The position numbers and the translations under genes were made by a program. From Ruminococcus_C callidus (GTDB taxonomy: Bacteria > Bacillota > Clostridia > Oscillospirales > Ruminococcaceae): a DNA stretch of 64,000 nucleotides. The notes under the pieces are model-generated. The model worked only from the letters and a program-made list of their open reading frames with translations. It was not told the DNA's origin and did no database searches. Shown in pieces: positions 17,427-26,196 of this stretch; within the stretch, counting starts at the first letter, position 1, and each line of letters opens with the position of its first letter. Location of the stretch: the NCBI RefSeq assembly GCF_049562855.1, contig NZ_CP186925.1:2046001-2110000 (forward strand), read 5' to 3'.

Positions 17427-18385
17427 TTTCTCGCCCTCCTCTTACTGGTGCGAATACCAGAATCCAACTTCTTTTCTGCCAGCTTCTGCACAGCACTGAC
17501 CAACAGGATCAGCACCAGCAGTACCACTGCCATTGCCGATGCCAGACCAACCTTCTGGTTGGCGTGTGCCAGCTTATCCATCAAGACAAAATAGGTCGAT
17601 GTTCCGAAGCCGCCGTCTGTGATTACATAAGGGATTTCGAATACGGACAGCGAACCGGAAATGGCGAGGATCATATTCAGTACTACGATCGTGCGAATGG
17701 ACGGCAGGATAATGTAACGGAACCGATGCCATGCGTTGGCACCGTCAATGGCTGCGGCTTCGTACTGAGTTTTGTCTACGCTGGCAATTGCTCCGATAAA
17801 CAGTACCATGTTTTGTCCCATGTACCGCCAGATAGAAGATGCCACCAGCACCCAGTTGTTGATGCGGATATCTTTCAGCCAGAACGGCAGCATGTCTTCA
17901 GGAATTCCCAGCAAGCCCAAAATGGAGTCCAGCACGAATCCGTGGGTATAGAAATACTTGAAAATGAATCCCACGGCAATGCCGCAGACCAAACTCGGAA
18001 AGTACAGTGCTCCGCGGAAAAAGTTTCCGCCTTTTGGATTAAAGCTGAGAATCGTTGCAAACAGCAGTGCCAATGCCAGCTGCACAACGGAACCAACCAT
18101 ATAATACAGGCTGAGTTTCAGGGCATTGAAGCAATCATCTCGTGTGAAAACGTCCACATAGTTTTGCAGTCCCACAAACTTTCTGGCACCGATATATTTC
18201 ATGTCGTAAAAGCTGAACTGCACCATTTTGAAAAACGGCAGATATGTAAACAGTACCAGCAGGAACAATGGTACAAACAGAAATGTCAGGGTCACTACCA
18301 CTTTCTGTACATTCACATTGGACCATTTCAGCTGCCGCTTTCGTTTGGACAATCCGACTTCTGTATGATGTGCTGCCATGTCCAT
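17423..18385 (-). CDS. ABC sugar transporter permease (MalF type)
   Basis: A 320-residue inner-membrane CUT1 permease with six predicted helices and the EAA loop KTQYEAAAIDGANAWHRFRY. The ATG at 18385 (MDMAAHH) has AAGGA 5 bases upstream; the longer TTG start at 18406 would place the ribosome site inside the gene. The gene overlaps the MalG-type permease by 4 bp and follows the binding-protein gene by about 30 bp. Confidence 0.92.
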   Translation of the reverse strand: MDMAAHHTEVGLSKRKRQLKWSNVNVQKVVVTLTFLFVPLFLLVLFTYLPFFKMVQFSFYDMKYIGARKFVGLQNYVDVFTRDDCFNALKLSLYYMVGSVVQLALALLFATILSFNPKGGNFFRGALYFPSLVCGIAVGFIFKYFYTHGFVLDSILGLLGIPEDMLPFWLKDIRINNWVLVASSIWRYMGQNMVLFIGAIASVDKTQYEAAAIDGANAWHRFRYIILPSIRTIVVLNMILAISGSLSVFEIPYVITDGGFGTSTYFVLMDKLAHANQKVGLASAMAVVLLVLILLVSAVQKLAEKKLDSGIRTSKRRARK

Positions 18386-18415
18386 GCACTTCCTTTCTGA
18401 CTTCAAGCGTTATCT

Positions 18416-19783
18416 TTATTCCGGAGTTACACCGTTCTTTTCCTGTGCACTGGTCCATGCAGCATTCCATTCATCGGCGATTTCTTCCATCGTTTGATTG
18501 CCGCCGATGGCTGCTTCTATAATCGAAGCCACATGCGTGGAATCAGAATCCAGAGAAATTTCAGAATCATTGTTGATCTTACCGAACAAGTCTTCTTCTC
18601 CGGCAGGAGCAGGATTATCGGTCACCAGCGTGATACTCTGAAAGCTTTCCAGAGAATCCGGATACGCATCGCCCTTTACGATCGGGATACCGCCCTGAGT
18701 TTTCGCAAAGCCGGAGGACTCGGTGAGCCACTTGATGTACAGCATCGCTGCCGTTTTTTCTTCGCTGGTACTGTTCACATTGACACCATAGCAATAGTCT
18801 GCACTTGCGGAAGCATACTGTTTGCCGTCCACGCTGATCGGGAACGGCATATAGGCGATGTCATCTGCATTGGGACCGCCTGCCTGCATCTGCGGCACTG
18901 CCCAACTGCCCAGAACCATGCAGCCAATATTGCCTTCGTTGATCTGTGCCTTACAGCCCTCCCAGTCAGTTGTAGTCGGGTCTTCTTCCGTCAGCCCCTG
19001 CTTTACTGCCTCATACAGAGTATCGTATACGGCAAACGGTCCGGTCATATCGTCATGCTTTGCAAACGGATCCTTGGAGTGTACCAGCTTGTTATTTTTG
19101 AAATCTGCATCTCCCGTTGCACCGCCGCTGATATAAGCATCCCATGCTGTTAATGTCCAGCCGGCAGCGTAGTTGGTATACAGCGGAATGGCATCGGTTT
19201 TTTCCTGAATCAGCTTCAGATCTGCCAGAAATGTTTCCGGATCTGTCGGCAGTTCTGTGATGCCTGCCTTTTCAAAAACCGCTTTATTGTAAACGACACC
19301 GCTGACATTGCCCATGGTAGGGATACCGTAGACTTCATTATTAAACATCTGCTTATCTGCAAATTCGTAAGTATCCTTGAAGTCACCGTAGTCACCGATC
19401 TTTTCAAAATAATTACTCAGTTCGCTCTTGTCTACCGTAGTTGGAATACAGCAGATGTCACCCCAGTCACCGGAAGACAGCCGTGTTGTAGCATCAGTAT
19501 CGTAATCGGTAATACCTTCATAGGTAATTGTGATGTTCGGATACATGGCATTGAATTCGCTGATGTAGTCCTGAAAATCGGAATCCACCAGATCGGTGCG
19601 GTTGGTCAGGATCTTCAGGTCTGCCTTCAGATCAGTAGCCGTTTCGCCTACCTGCATGTCCTTATAGGCAACGGTCGGCTTTGCGTCTGCGTTTTTGCTG
19701 GTTTTGCCGTTGGTGCTTCCACACGCGGTCGCCGCAGCAGTGAGCATGCCTGCCAGTACCAGAGCCAGAATTCTGTGTTTCAT
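18416..19783 (-). CDS. ABC sugar-binding lipoprotein
   Basis: A 455-residue extracellular solute-binding protein of the MalE/CUT1 class. The lipobox is LTAAATAC with the lipidated Cys near residue 21, followed by a flexible Ser/Thr/Lys linker and a two-lobed binding fold (GDWGDICCIPTT, YNKAVFEKAGI). It is the first gene of the mannan operon and captures mannooligosaccharides at the membrane. ATG at 19783 has GGAGG 8 bases upstream; the ATG at 19798 would overlap it. Substrate is inferred from the operon's enzymes. Confidence 0.94.
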   Translation of the reverse strand: MKHRILALVLAGMLTAAATACGSTNGKTSKNADAKPTVAYKDMQVGETATDLKADLKILTNRTDLVDSDFQDYISEFNAMYPNITITYEGITDYDTDATTRLSSGDWGDICCIPTTVDKSELSNYFEKIGDYGDFKDTYEFADKQMFNNEVYGIPTMGNVSGVVYNKAVFEKAGITELPTDPETFLADLKLIQEKTDAIPLYTNYAAGWTLTAWDAYISGGATGDADFKNNKLVHSKDPFAKHDDMTGPFAVYDTLYEAVKQGLTEEDPTTTDWEGCKAQINEGNIGCMVLGSWAVPQMQAGGPNADDIAYMPFPISVDGKQYASASADYCYGVNVNSTSEEKTAAMLYIKWLTESSGFAKTQGGIPIVKGDAYPDSLESFQSITLVTDNPAPAGEEDLFGKINNDSEISLDSDSTHVASIIEAAIGGNQTMEEIADEWNAAWTSAQEKNGVTPE

Positions 19784-19895
19784 AATAAGTTCCTCCATTT
19801 CGGTATTGCGTTCTCGTGCCGAATCGCAATTTTATGCTGATTTTTCACGTATAGGTTTCCGGAATCTTTTTTATATTCCGTTTCTTTATGATCCT

Positions 19896-19924
19896 ATCTT
19901 ACTCTATTTTTACCTAAAAGTCAA
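19896..19924 (-). promoter_or_regulatory. Promoter of the mannan operon with operator-like spacer
   Basis: Minus strand TTGACT (19924-19919), 17-bp spacer, TAAGAT (19901-19896). The spacer carries TTTTAGGTAAAAA (19906-19918), close to TTTTAGCTAAAA seen at 20051-20070 and in the LacI-gene promoter, so it is a candidate operator. Confidence 0.75.
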
Positions 19925-20050
19925 GCTAAATTTAAGTTTAAAACAGCTTTTCTGCATTTTCCACAAAAGGATTCTATTCGAATTAGCTATATTCAACAAA
20001 CATTTCACCGGATTTGTTGTGCAATTCGGTATCGTGATTCGGGATTTCCG

Positions 20051-20070
20051 ATTTTTTTAGCTAAAAAAAT
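20051..20070. promoter_or_regulatory. 20-bp perfect palindrome, candidate LacI-type operator
   Basis: ATTTTTTTAGCTAAAAAAAT is fully self-complementary. Half of it is also the T-tract of the regulator gene's terminator, so it could serve both purposes. It lies about 130 bp upstream of the mannan promoter. Confidence 0.5.
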
Positions 20071-20103
20071 AAGTCCGACAGAGAAATTCTCCTCTGTCGG
20101 ACT
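20062..20103 (-). terminator. Intrinsic terminator of the LacI-family gene
   Basis: A 12-bp perfect stem AGTCCGACAGAG / CTCTGTCGGACT followed on the minus strand by ATTTTTTT. Confidence 0.9.
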
Positions 20104-20127
20104 GACATATAAGCAAAATTGTTCCTA

Positions 20128-20259
20128 AGGAAACACTGAATAAAGCTTGTGCGTAAGATGCGTAGTCAGATTTTTCGACAGATTTCTGAGCAATATGACG
20201 GAAAATCTGCAAGCAGATTGCGTGCAAAGCCGTCAGGCGGACTTTATGCAGTGTTTCCT
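20128..20259. repeat. Interspersed 3'-UTR palindromic repeat, copy D
   Basis: About 132 bp with inverted ends GGAAACACTGAATAAAGC and ACTTTATGCAGTGTTTCC. Same orientation as copy A. Its right end overlaps the last codons and stop of the LacI-family gene. Confidence 0.85.
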
Positions 20260-21263
20260 GAATGTTTCTGCACGCTTTCCCGAATCACCAGTTTTCCGCT
20301 GACGACAATGCGGCGAACTTCGGCTTCGGGCTTCTGGATCCGGCGAATCAGCTGCTGGGCACTGACTTTTGCCATATGATCTACGTCAATGGCGTAAGTC
20401 GTCAGCGATGGAACAGCCAGATCTGCCAGAATGTAGTCATCGAATCCCACCACAGAAACGTCCTCCGGCACACGGATCCCATTTTCTTTCAGAGCATTCA
20501 GCAGCACATATGCAGTAACATCACAGTTACAGGCAAACGCAGTGGGCAGCTTAGACAGACGTTCCAGAGAAATTGTCACCTTTCCTTCTGCATCACGATC
20601 CGGGAGAATACGATCTTCCGTCACAGTCACACTAGCTTCCCGCATGGCACGGCAATAGCCATAATAGCGGTCAGTGATACTGCTGGTGGCATTGACAGAA
20701 CCCACAAAGACAATATCCCGATGTCCCATTTGCAGCAGATAATCCACCATGGTATACATGCCGTAATAGCCGTCGGAGATCACGGAGTCCCGATGATACC
20801 GTGCGTCAAACGCGTCCAGCACTACCAAGGGAATTTCAGTTTCCGCCAGCATATCTCGATAGGCTTTTGAAAAATTGCCCATGACGATCACGCCGTCCAC
20901 CCGTTCTTCCTGCACCAGCCGCGGCACCTGACAGTTTTGCTCCGCAGTATCGTTCACCACTTCCAGAATGCCGATATGTCCGGTCTGTGCCAGATAAAAC
21001 AGGATCCGCTCGTACAGACTCCAGTAAAACGACTGTCCTTTTTCAATATATCGATAAGATGTCACAATTCCCAGCGTATAGGTTTTCGCCGCAGCCACCG
21101 GCTTGGCTTTCTTGTTCTTGTAACCCATTTCTTCTGCCAGCTGTAGAATTTCCTGCCGCAGCTCCTCGCTGACACCGTCCTTTCCGGCAAGTGCCTTGGA
21201 AACTGTTACAATGCTGACATGCAGCCGCTCGGCAATGTCAGACATTCGTACTGCTTTTGCCAC
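20244..21263 (-). CDS. LacI-family transcriptional regulator
   Basis: A 339-residue regulator: N-terminal LacI HTH (RMSDIAERLHVSIVTVSKAL) with hinge, then a periplasmic-binding-like sensor domain (about 60-339). It sits directly upstream of, and reads in the same direction as, the mannan operon, so it likely controls that operon in response to a manno-sugar. The last four residues and the stop (GGAAACACTGCATAA) are encoded by repeat copy D, so the native C-terminus has been replaced. A TTTTTTAGCTAA site at its own promoter suggests autoregulation. Confidence 0.92.
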   Translation of the reverse strand: MAKAVRMSDIAERLHVSIVTVSKALAGKDGVSEELRQEILQLAEEMGYKNKKAKPVAAAKTYTLGIVTSYRYIEKGQSFYWSLYERILFYLAQTGHIGILEVVNDTAEQNCQVPRLVQEERVDGVIVMGNFSKAYRDMLAETEIPLVVLDAFDARYHRDSVISDGYYGMYTMVDYLLQMGHRDIVFVGSVNATSSITDRYYGYCRAMREASVTVTEDRILPDRDAEGKVTISLERLSKLPTAFACNCDVTAYVLLNALKENGIRVPEDVSVVGFDDYILADLAVPSLTTYAIDVDHMAKVSAQQLIRRIQKPEAEVRRIVVSGKLVIRESVQKHSGNTA

Positions 21264-21294
21264 GTTTCTCCGCCCTTTCTTTTTGCAAAGTTGC

Positions 21295-21334
21295 TTTTTT
21301 AGCTAATTATACAGTAATTTAAGTAATTTGTCAA
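21295..21334 (-). promoter_or_regulatory. Promoter and putative operator of the LacI-family gene
   Basis: Minus strand TTGACA (21334-21329), 17-bp spacer, TATAAT (21311-21306), with TTAGCTAAAAAA overlapping the start region, matching the mannan-promoter sites. Confidence 0.8.
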
Positions 21335-21378
21335 GAATTATTTTTCGAACAGCAGACGAATATTTTGGGAAAAGCTGA

Positions 21379-21412
21379 AAGAACCGCTGTACATTTCTGC
21401 ACAGCGGTTCTT
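21379..21412. other. Strong hairpin in the divergent intergenic region
   Basis: 12-bp arms AAGAACCGCTGT / ACAGCGGTTCTT around a 10-base loop. No T-run follows on either strand, so it is not a clear terminator. It separates the LacI-family and response-regulator promoters. Confidence 0.5.
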
Positions 21413-21477
21413 GTCTGGTGTAAGTGATACGTGAAATTTTACCAAAAAACATATATCTGAAAACATTCGAACACCAT

Positions 21478-21506
21478 TTGCATTTTCTCCAAGCCTATGC
21501 TATAAT
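21478..21506 (+). promoter_or_regulatory. Promoter of the VanR/VanS-like operon
   Basis: TTGCAT (21478-21483), 17-bp spacer, TATAAT (21501-21506). Confidence 0.7.
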
Positions 21507-21537
21507 ATAGTTGTATTTTATCATTAGGAGAAAAGCT

Positions 21538-22236
21538 ATGGCAGAAATGATATTGGTTGTCGATGATGAAACAGAAATTGCAGAGCTTGTGGAGGTCTAC
21601 CTGAAAAACGAAGGCTATCTGGTGAAAAAGGCTTCCTGTGCCGCAGAGGCTCTGCATATTGCAGACACCCAGCCCATTGCACTGGCACTGCTGGACGTGA
21701 TGCTTCCGGATCTGGACGGCTTCACCCTCTGCCGGAAAATTCGGGAAAAGCATTTGTTTCCGTTGATTATGCTGACTGCCAAAACGGAAGATGTGGATAA
21801 GATCACAGGGCTGACACTGGGTGCAGACGATTATATCACGAAGCCGTTCAACCCGCTGGAGGTCGTTGCACGCGTCAAGACACAGCTGCGACGATATATC
21901 CGGTACAACCAGACTGCACCGGAACCTGCTCCGGCGGCAGTGTACGACTGCGGCGGACTGTACATCGACCATGAAAGCCATACATGCACCCTCTACGGCA
22001 AACCGCTTTCGCTGACACCGCTGGAATTCGAGATCCTCTGGTATCTCTGTTCCCGCAAGGGGCATGTGGTTTCTTCCGAAGAACTGTTCGAAGCAGTCTG
22101 GGGCGAAAAATATCTGGACAACAACAATACCGTTATGGCACACATTGCCCGCCTGCGGGAAAAAATGGGCGAACTGCCCCGCAAGCCCAAGTGGATCAAA
22201 ACGGTATGGGGCGTGGGGTACAAGATCGATGAATAA
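21538..22236 (+). CDS. OmpR/VanR-type response regulator
   Basis: A 232-residue two-component regulator: receiver domain (1-115) with D9, D10 and phosphoacceptor D53 in LLDVMLP, then a winged-helix DNA-binding domain (about 140-230; ending VWGVGYKID). ATG at 21538 follows AGGAG; the in-frame ATG at 21511 is rejected for lack of a ribosome site. Its stop overlaps the kinase start by 8 bp (ATGAATAA). The kinase and the VanY-like peptidase downstream point to cell-envelope control. Confidence 0.94.
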   Translation: MAEMILVVDDETEIAELVEVYLKNEGYLVKKASCAAEALHIADTQPIALALLDVMLPDLDGFTLCRKIREKHLFPLIMLTAKTEDVDKITGLTLGADDYITKPFNPLEVVARVKTQLRRYIRYNQTAPEPAPAAVYDCGGLYIDHESHTCTLYGKPLSLTPLEFEILWYLCSRKGHVVSSEELFEAVWGEKYLDNNNTVMAHIARLREKMGELPRKPKWIKTVWGVGYKIDE

Positions 22237-23566
22237 GCAAAACAGCAAACACAAAAAACTGGTACAGTTCTGGCTGTGCGGCATCGGCTTCACCATTGGC
22301 ATGGTGGTCTTGTTTGGACTAGGGTATATTCTCTGTCATCTGGTCACATGGCAGTCCTACGAAACGCCCTATATCCTGTTGAAAATGGCGGAATTTGGCA
22401 TCGCACCAGTACTCTTTCTGGCAGGCTGGGGATTTTTGATTTACCGTTTTTTCTTCTATGTCCCCAGAGCAGTTTCTGACCGTTCCCGTGCCATTCGGCG
22501 GCTATGGCTGCGAACGGTACTGCTGTTATTTCTGTCGATCGTGCTGTGGCTGGGACTAATGATTCTGCTGCTTGTCGGCATTTCGTCTTTGCTTCGCTGG
22601 GATATTGTTTGGAACGGTTCGGCTTCCATGGCATATATCTTGCAGACAATACGTTTTTTGACTCCGTTTCTGGCAATTGTCGGCGTGGTCGTCATTTCGC
22701 TGCTGCTTTTTCGAAAGCCGTTCTCCTATTTACAGGAGATCGTACAAGCAGCAGAGCAAATGCAGCAGGAACCGGAAAAACCAATTACCCTTTCCGCACC
22801 AGTCAAGACGATTCAGGACGAACTGAACCGCCTGCGGGAATCCTCCAACCAAAACGCACTTGCCGCAAAGGAAGCCGAACAGCGGAAAAATGATCTGATC
22901 GTCTATCTGGCACACGACCTGAAAACACCGCTTACCAGTGTGATCGGCTATCTTTCTCTATTGCAGGACGAGCCGGAAATTTCACAGGAACTGCGTGCAA
23001 AATATACCGGCATCGCTCTGAACAAGGCACAGCGGCTGGAAGAACTCATTAACCAATTCTTTGAGATCACCCGTTTTCAGCTGACGCATATGGAACTGGA
23101 ATGGGAAACGATTCACTTTTCCCGTATGCTGGAGCAAACTGCCTTTGAATTTCAGCCGATTCTGGAGGAAAAGCACCTACAGCTGCAAACGGAAATTGCC
23201 CCTGATGTGAAACTTACCTGTGATCCGGATAAGCTGGAACGGGTTGTAGACAACTTGATTCGCAACGCTATCAGCTACAGTTATCCCGATACCGCCATTT
23301 CACTGGAGATGCACACCACCGAGGAATATGCCGTGCTGACGATCTGCAATACCGGACGCACTATTTCACCGGAAAAGTTAGACCGCATTTTTGAACAGTT
23401 CTTCCGCGGGGACAGTTCCCGTGCCACTGCTACCGGCGGGGCTGGATTAGGATTGGCAATTGCCAAGCAGATCACCGAACTGCACGGTGGCACAATAAAA
23501 GCAGACAGCCGGAACGAGCAGATTCGATTCACCGTAACGCTCCCGCTTCGTCAGAAAATCGTATGA
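22229..23566 (+). CDS. VanS-like sensor histidine kinase
   Basis: A 445-residue membrane histidine kinase: four hydrophobic segments (about 15-38, 58-78, 94-120, 143-161), a HAMP-like linker, HisKA with H229 in AHDLKTPL, and an ATPase domain with N-box NLIRNAISYS and G-box GGAGLGLAIAK. The segment count and short external loops resemble VanS-type envelope sensors. Start ATG lies within the end of the response-regulator gene, so translation is coupled. The signal it senses is unknown. Confidence 0.93.
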   Translation: MNKQNSKHKKLVQFWLCGIGFTIGMVVLFGLGYILCHLVTWQSYETPYILLKMAEFGIAPVLFLAGWGFLIYRFFFYVPRAVSDRSRAIRRLWLRTVLLLFLSIVLWLGLMILLLVGISSLLRWDIVWNGSASMAYILQTIRFLTPFLAIVGVVVISLLLFRKPFSYLQEIVQAAEQMQQEPEKPITLSAPVKTIQDELNRLRESSNQNALAAKEAEQRKNDLIVYLAHDLKTPLTSVIGYLSLLQDEPEISQELRAKYTGIALNKAQRLEELINQFFEITRFQLTHMELEWETIHFSRMLEQTAFEFQPILEEKHLQLQTEIAPDVKLTCDPDKLERVVDNLIRNAISYSYPDTAISLEMHTTEEYAVLTICNTGRTISPEKLDRIFEQFFRGDSSRATATGGAGLGLAIAKQITELHGGTIKADSRNEQIRFTVTLPLRQKIV

Positions 23567-23659
23567 TTTTTTTCAGAAAAAAAACAGAAAGCCATATGCA
23601 TTTCCGCAGGCACTTCTTTCGCAGATGTGATACAATCAGAAGCGAAAGGAGTGCTTTTT

Positions 23660-24334
23660 ATGACTTCACAAAGACACAGATTTTTTCGTTTTCTGTTTAT
23701 TCCCCTGCTGATTCTGGCAGTGCTTCTCGGACTGGTGCTGTTCCGACAGCATGCCGGTTTACCTACCAGATTTTCCACGCAAAGCAACACCCCGTGGAAT
23801 CTGATACTGGTCAACAATGAACACGCCTTGCCCAGAGGATACTCGCCGGAACTGACGACACTTTCCAACGGTGTGCAGGTGGATTCCCGCATCTACCCTG
23901 ATTTACAGAGTATGTTTGATGACATGCGAACGGAAGGTGTCTACCCTGTTGTCGGCGAGGGTTATCGTTCGGAGCAGCAGCAACAGGAGATGATGCAGGA
24001 AAAAATCGATGCCTACCTTGCAGAGGGCTACAGTGAACGCAAAGCACGCAAGGAAGCGGAAAAGTGGGTGGCAAAGCCAAACTACAGCGAGCATCAGCTG
24101 GGACTGGCACTGGACATCAACGCCGACAAGAGCCGGTGCGACAACGACACCATTTATCAGTGGCTGTCACAAAACGCCTATCGCTACGGCTTTATTCTGC
24201 GGTATCCGGAGGGCAAAGAGGACATTACCGGCATTGACTACGAACCGTGGCACTATCGCTATGTGGGAAAAGAGGCAGCACAGGAAATCCAGTCGGAAAA
24301 TATTTGCTTGGAGGAATACTTAGAAAAGACATGA
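23660..24334 (+). CDS. VanY-like D-alanyl-D-alanine carboxypeptidase
   Basis: A 224-residue membrane-anchored zinc peptidase (M15B). One N-terminal membrane segment (about 8-28) is followed by the catalytic domain with SEHQLGLALDIN (His and Asp zinc ligands) and EPWHYRY (catalytic Glu and third ligand His). It trims the last D-Ala of peptidoglycan precursors. ATG at 23660 follows AAAGGAG; an upstream in-frame ATG at 23627 lacks one. It is 93 bp after the kinase gene. A link to glycopeptide tolerance is possible, but no vanHAX genes are seen. Confidence 0.93.
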   Translation: MTSQRHRFFRFLFIPLLILAVLLGLVLFRQHAGLPTRFSTQSNTPWNLILVNNEHALPRGYSPELTTLSNGVQVDSRIYPDLQSMFDDMRTEGVYPVVGEGYRSEQQQQEMMQEKIDAYLAEGYSERKARKEAEKWVAKPNYSEHQLGLALDINADKSRCDNDTIYQWLSQNAYRYGFILRYPEGKEDITGIDYEPWHYRYVGKEAAQEIQSENICLEEYLEKT

Positions 24335-24391
24335 CTGCTCCGGCAAATCCAGCAAAAGTTTTTCTCTGTTCTCCGATTCCCACAAAAACAA

Positions 24392-24420
24392 TTGACATTT
24401 CCAACAAATTGTGCTACAAT
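24392..24420 (+). promoter_or_regulatory. Promoter of the GH5 cellulase gene
   Basis: TTGACA (24392-24397), 17-bp spacer, TACAAT (24415-24420). Confidence 0.85.
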
Positions 24421-24482
24421 ATAGGCAAAACAGAAATCAGATGCGGAAGCATTCCGCACGCACATGATACAGGGAGGATTTT

Positions 24483-26111
24483 ATGCTGCATCACATTTTT
24501 CAGAAATTACTGCTGCCGGCAGCTCTGGCGGGAACCATGCTTGCCGGCACAGCGGCTCCGGCGGTGTCCCTCGCGGCACAGGCTGCCACACAGCCGGACA
24601 GCTACCACGACGACTGGCTGCACGTCAACGACAACGCCGAGATCGTAGACAAGGACGGCAATCCGGTCTGGATCACCGGCTGCAACTGGTTCGGCTACAA
24701 TGTCGGCAGTCAGGTTTTCGACGGGGTATGGTCCCAGAACATGCACGATATGCTCCGGCAGATCGCCGACCACGGATTCAACTTTCTCCGTGTTCCCATG
24801 TCTACGGAAATTTTGCTCCAGTGGAAAAACGGCGACCCTGATCCCGCTACCCCCAAGGTCAACCAGTACAGCAATCCGGAACTGACCGAGGAGGGCATCG
24901 AGGGCGGCACGATCAAGTACAGCTTCGACATCTGGAACATGGCGGTGAAGTGGTGTCGGGAACTGGGCATCAAGATCATGATCGATATTCACAGTGCGGA
25001 AACGGCTTCCGCCGGTCATCAGATCAGCCTGTGGTATACGGACAAATTCAGCACAGAAGACTGGTGCGATGCACTGGCATGGTTTGCAGACTACTATAAA
25101 GACGACGACACCATTCTCGCCATTGACTTGAAAAACGAACCCCACGGCACAGCTGATGTAAAAGACCAAATGGCAAAGTGGGACGATTCCACTGATCCTA
25201 CCAACTGGAAGTACGCCGCAGAAACCTGTGCGGCACGGATACTGGAAAAGAATCCGGAACTGCTGGTCATGGTAGAGGGTACGGAAGTCTACCCCAAAGA
25301 GGGCTATGACTGGACTGCTCCGAAAATCGACTACACCACCATGACAGAATATTATTATGGCACATGGTGGGGCGGCAATTTCCGCGGGGCGAAAAAATAT
25401 CCCATTGATCTGGGCAAATATCAGAGCCAGCTGGTCTATTCCCCTCACGACTACGGTCCGCTGGTATGGGAACAGAAGTGGTTCTATGACGGCTTCACAC
25501 AGGAAACGCTGCTGAAAGACTGCTGGTATGACAACTGGTTCTTCCTCCAGGATGAGGGCGTGGCTCCCCTGCTGATGGGCGAATGGGGCGGATTTATGGA
25601 CGGCGGCAAAAACGAGCAGTGGATGACCTATCTCCGCGATTTCATGATCGAAAACCGGATCCACCACACGTTCTGGTGCTTCAACGAAAACTCCGGCGAC
25701 ACCGGCGGACTGGTCTACGACAACTTCGGCAAGTGGGACGAGGAGAAATATGCTCTGGTCAAGCCGGCACTGTGGCAGGACGACAACGGCAAGTTCATCA
25801 GTCTGGATCACACAATTGCTCTGGGTGCCAACGGCATTTCCCTTTCCGACTACTACGGCAGCGGAAACAGCAGTACAACAGCACCGGACAGCAAAATAAT
25901 TGCAGGTGATGTGAACAGTGACAAGCTGGTCAACGGTGTGGATCTGACACTGATGCGGCAGAACATCACCAAATGGCAGAGCACAGAGGATGTGCTGACT
26001 GCCAGCCCGCAGGACACCAACGGTAACGGTGTATTCAGCGTAGCGGATATTGTCCTGCTGACACAGTATCTGCTGGGGAAAGATGTCACACTGAAAAGCT
26101 ACACTTCGTAA
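24483..26111 (+). CDS. Secreted GH5 endoglucanase with dockerin
   Basis: A 542-residue exported cellulase: signal peptide (about 1-35), GH5 catalytic barrel (about 45-435) with acid/base E219 in LKNEP and nucleophile E367 in MGEWGG, a short linker and a type I dockerin (473-533). The sequence is closest in style to bacterial GH5_1 cellulases. The first calcium loop of the dockerin (DVNSDKLVNGVD) and the second (DTNGNGVFSVAD) are intact, but the interloop is longer than usual. It should cut cellulose on the cellulosome. Single-gene unit with its own promoter and terminator. Confidence 0.93.
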   Translation: MLHHIFQKLLLPAALAGTMLAGTAAPAVSLAAQAATQPDSYHDDWLHVNDNAEIVDKDGNPVWITGCNWFGYNVGSQVFDGVWSQNMHDMLRQIADHGFNFLRVPMSTEILLQWKNGDPDPATPKVNQYSNPELTEEGIEGGTIKYSFDIWNMAVKWCRELGIKIMIDIHSAETASAGHQISLWYTDKFSTEDWCDALAWFADYYKDDDTILAIDLKNEPHGTADVKDQMAKWDDSTDPTNWKYAAETCAARILEKNPELLVMVEGTEVYPKEGYDWTAPKIDYTTMTEYYYGTWWGGNFRGAKKYPIDLGKYQSQLVYSPHDYGPLVWEQKWFYDGFTQETLLKDCWYDNWFFLQDEGVAPLLMGEWGGFMDGGKNEQWMTYLRDFMIENRIHHTFWCFNENSGDTGGLVYDNFGKWDEEKYALVKPALWQDDNGKFISLDHTIALGANGISLSDYYGSGNSSTTAPDSKIIAGDVNSDKLVNGVDLTLMRQNITKWQSTEDVLTASPQDTNGNGVFSVADIVLLTQYLLGKDVTLKSYTS

Positions 26112-26131
26112 CAATATCATTCTATAAAAAG

Positions 26132-26176
26132 CCCCCCTGACTTTCACGGTTTGAACCAGAAAGTCAGGGGGTTTTT
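26132..26176. terminator. Bidirectional intrinsic terminator
   Basis: A 13-bp perfect stem CCCCCTGACTTTC / GAAAGTCAGGGGG with T-run on both strands; ends the cellulase (plus) and NUDIX (minus) genes. Confidence 0.92.
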
Positions 26177-26196
26177 ATGTACATAATAAAGCTATA

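Noticed and set aside
21379..21412. Terminator call for the hairpin between the LacI-family and response-regulator genes
   Set aside because: No T-run on either strand and both genes diverge from it; kept only as a hairpin.
24507..26147. 546-codon minus-strand open frame
   Set aside because: Antisense shadow of the GH5 cellulase; no domain and Val-rich composition.
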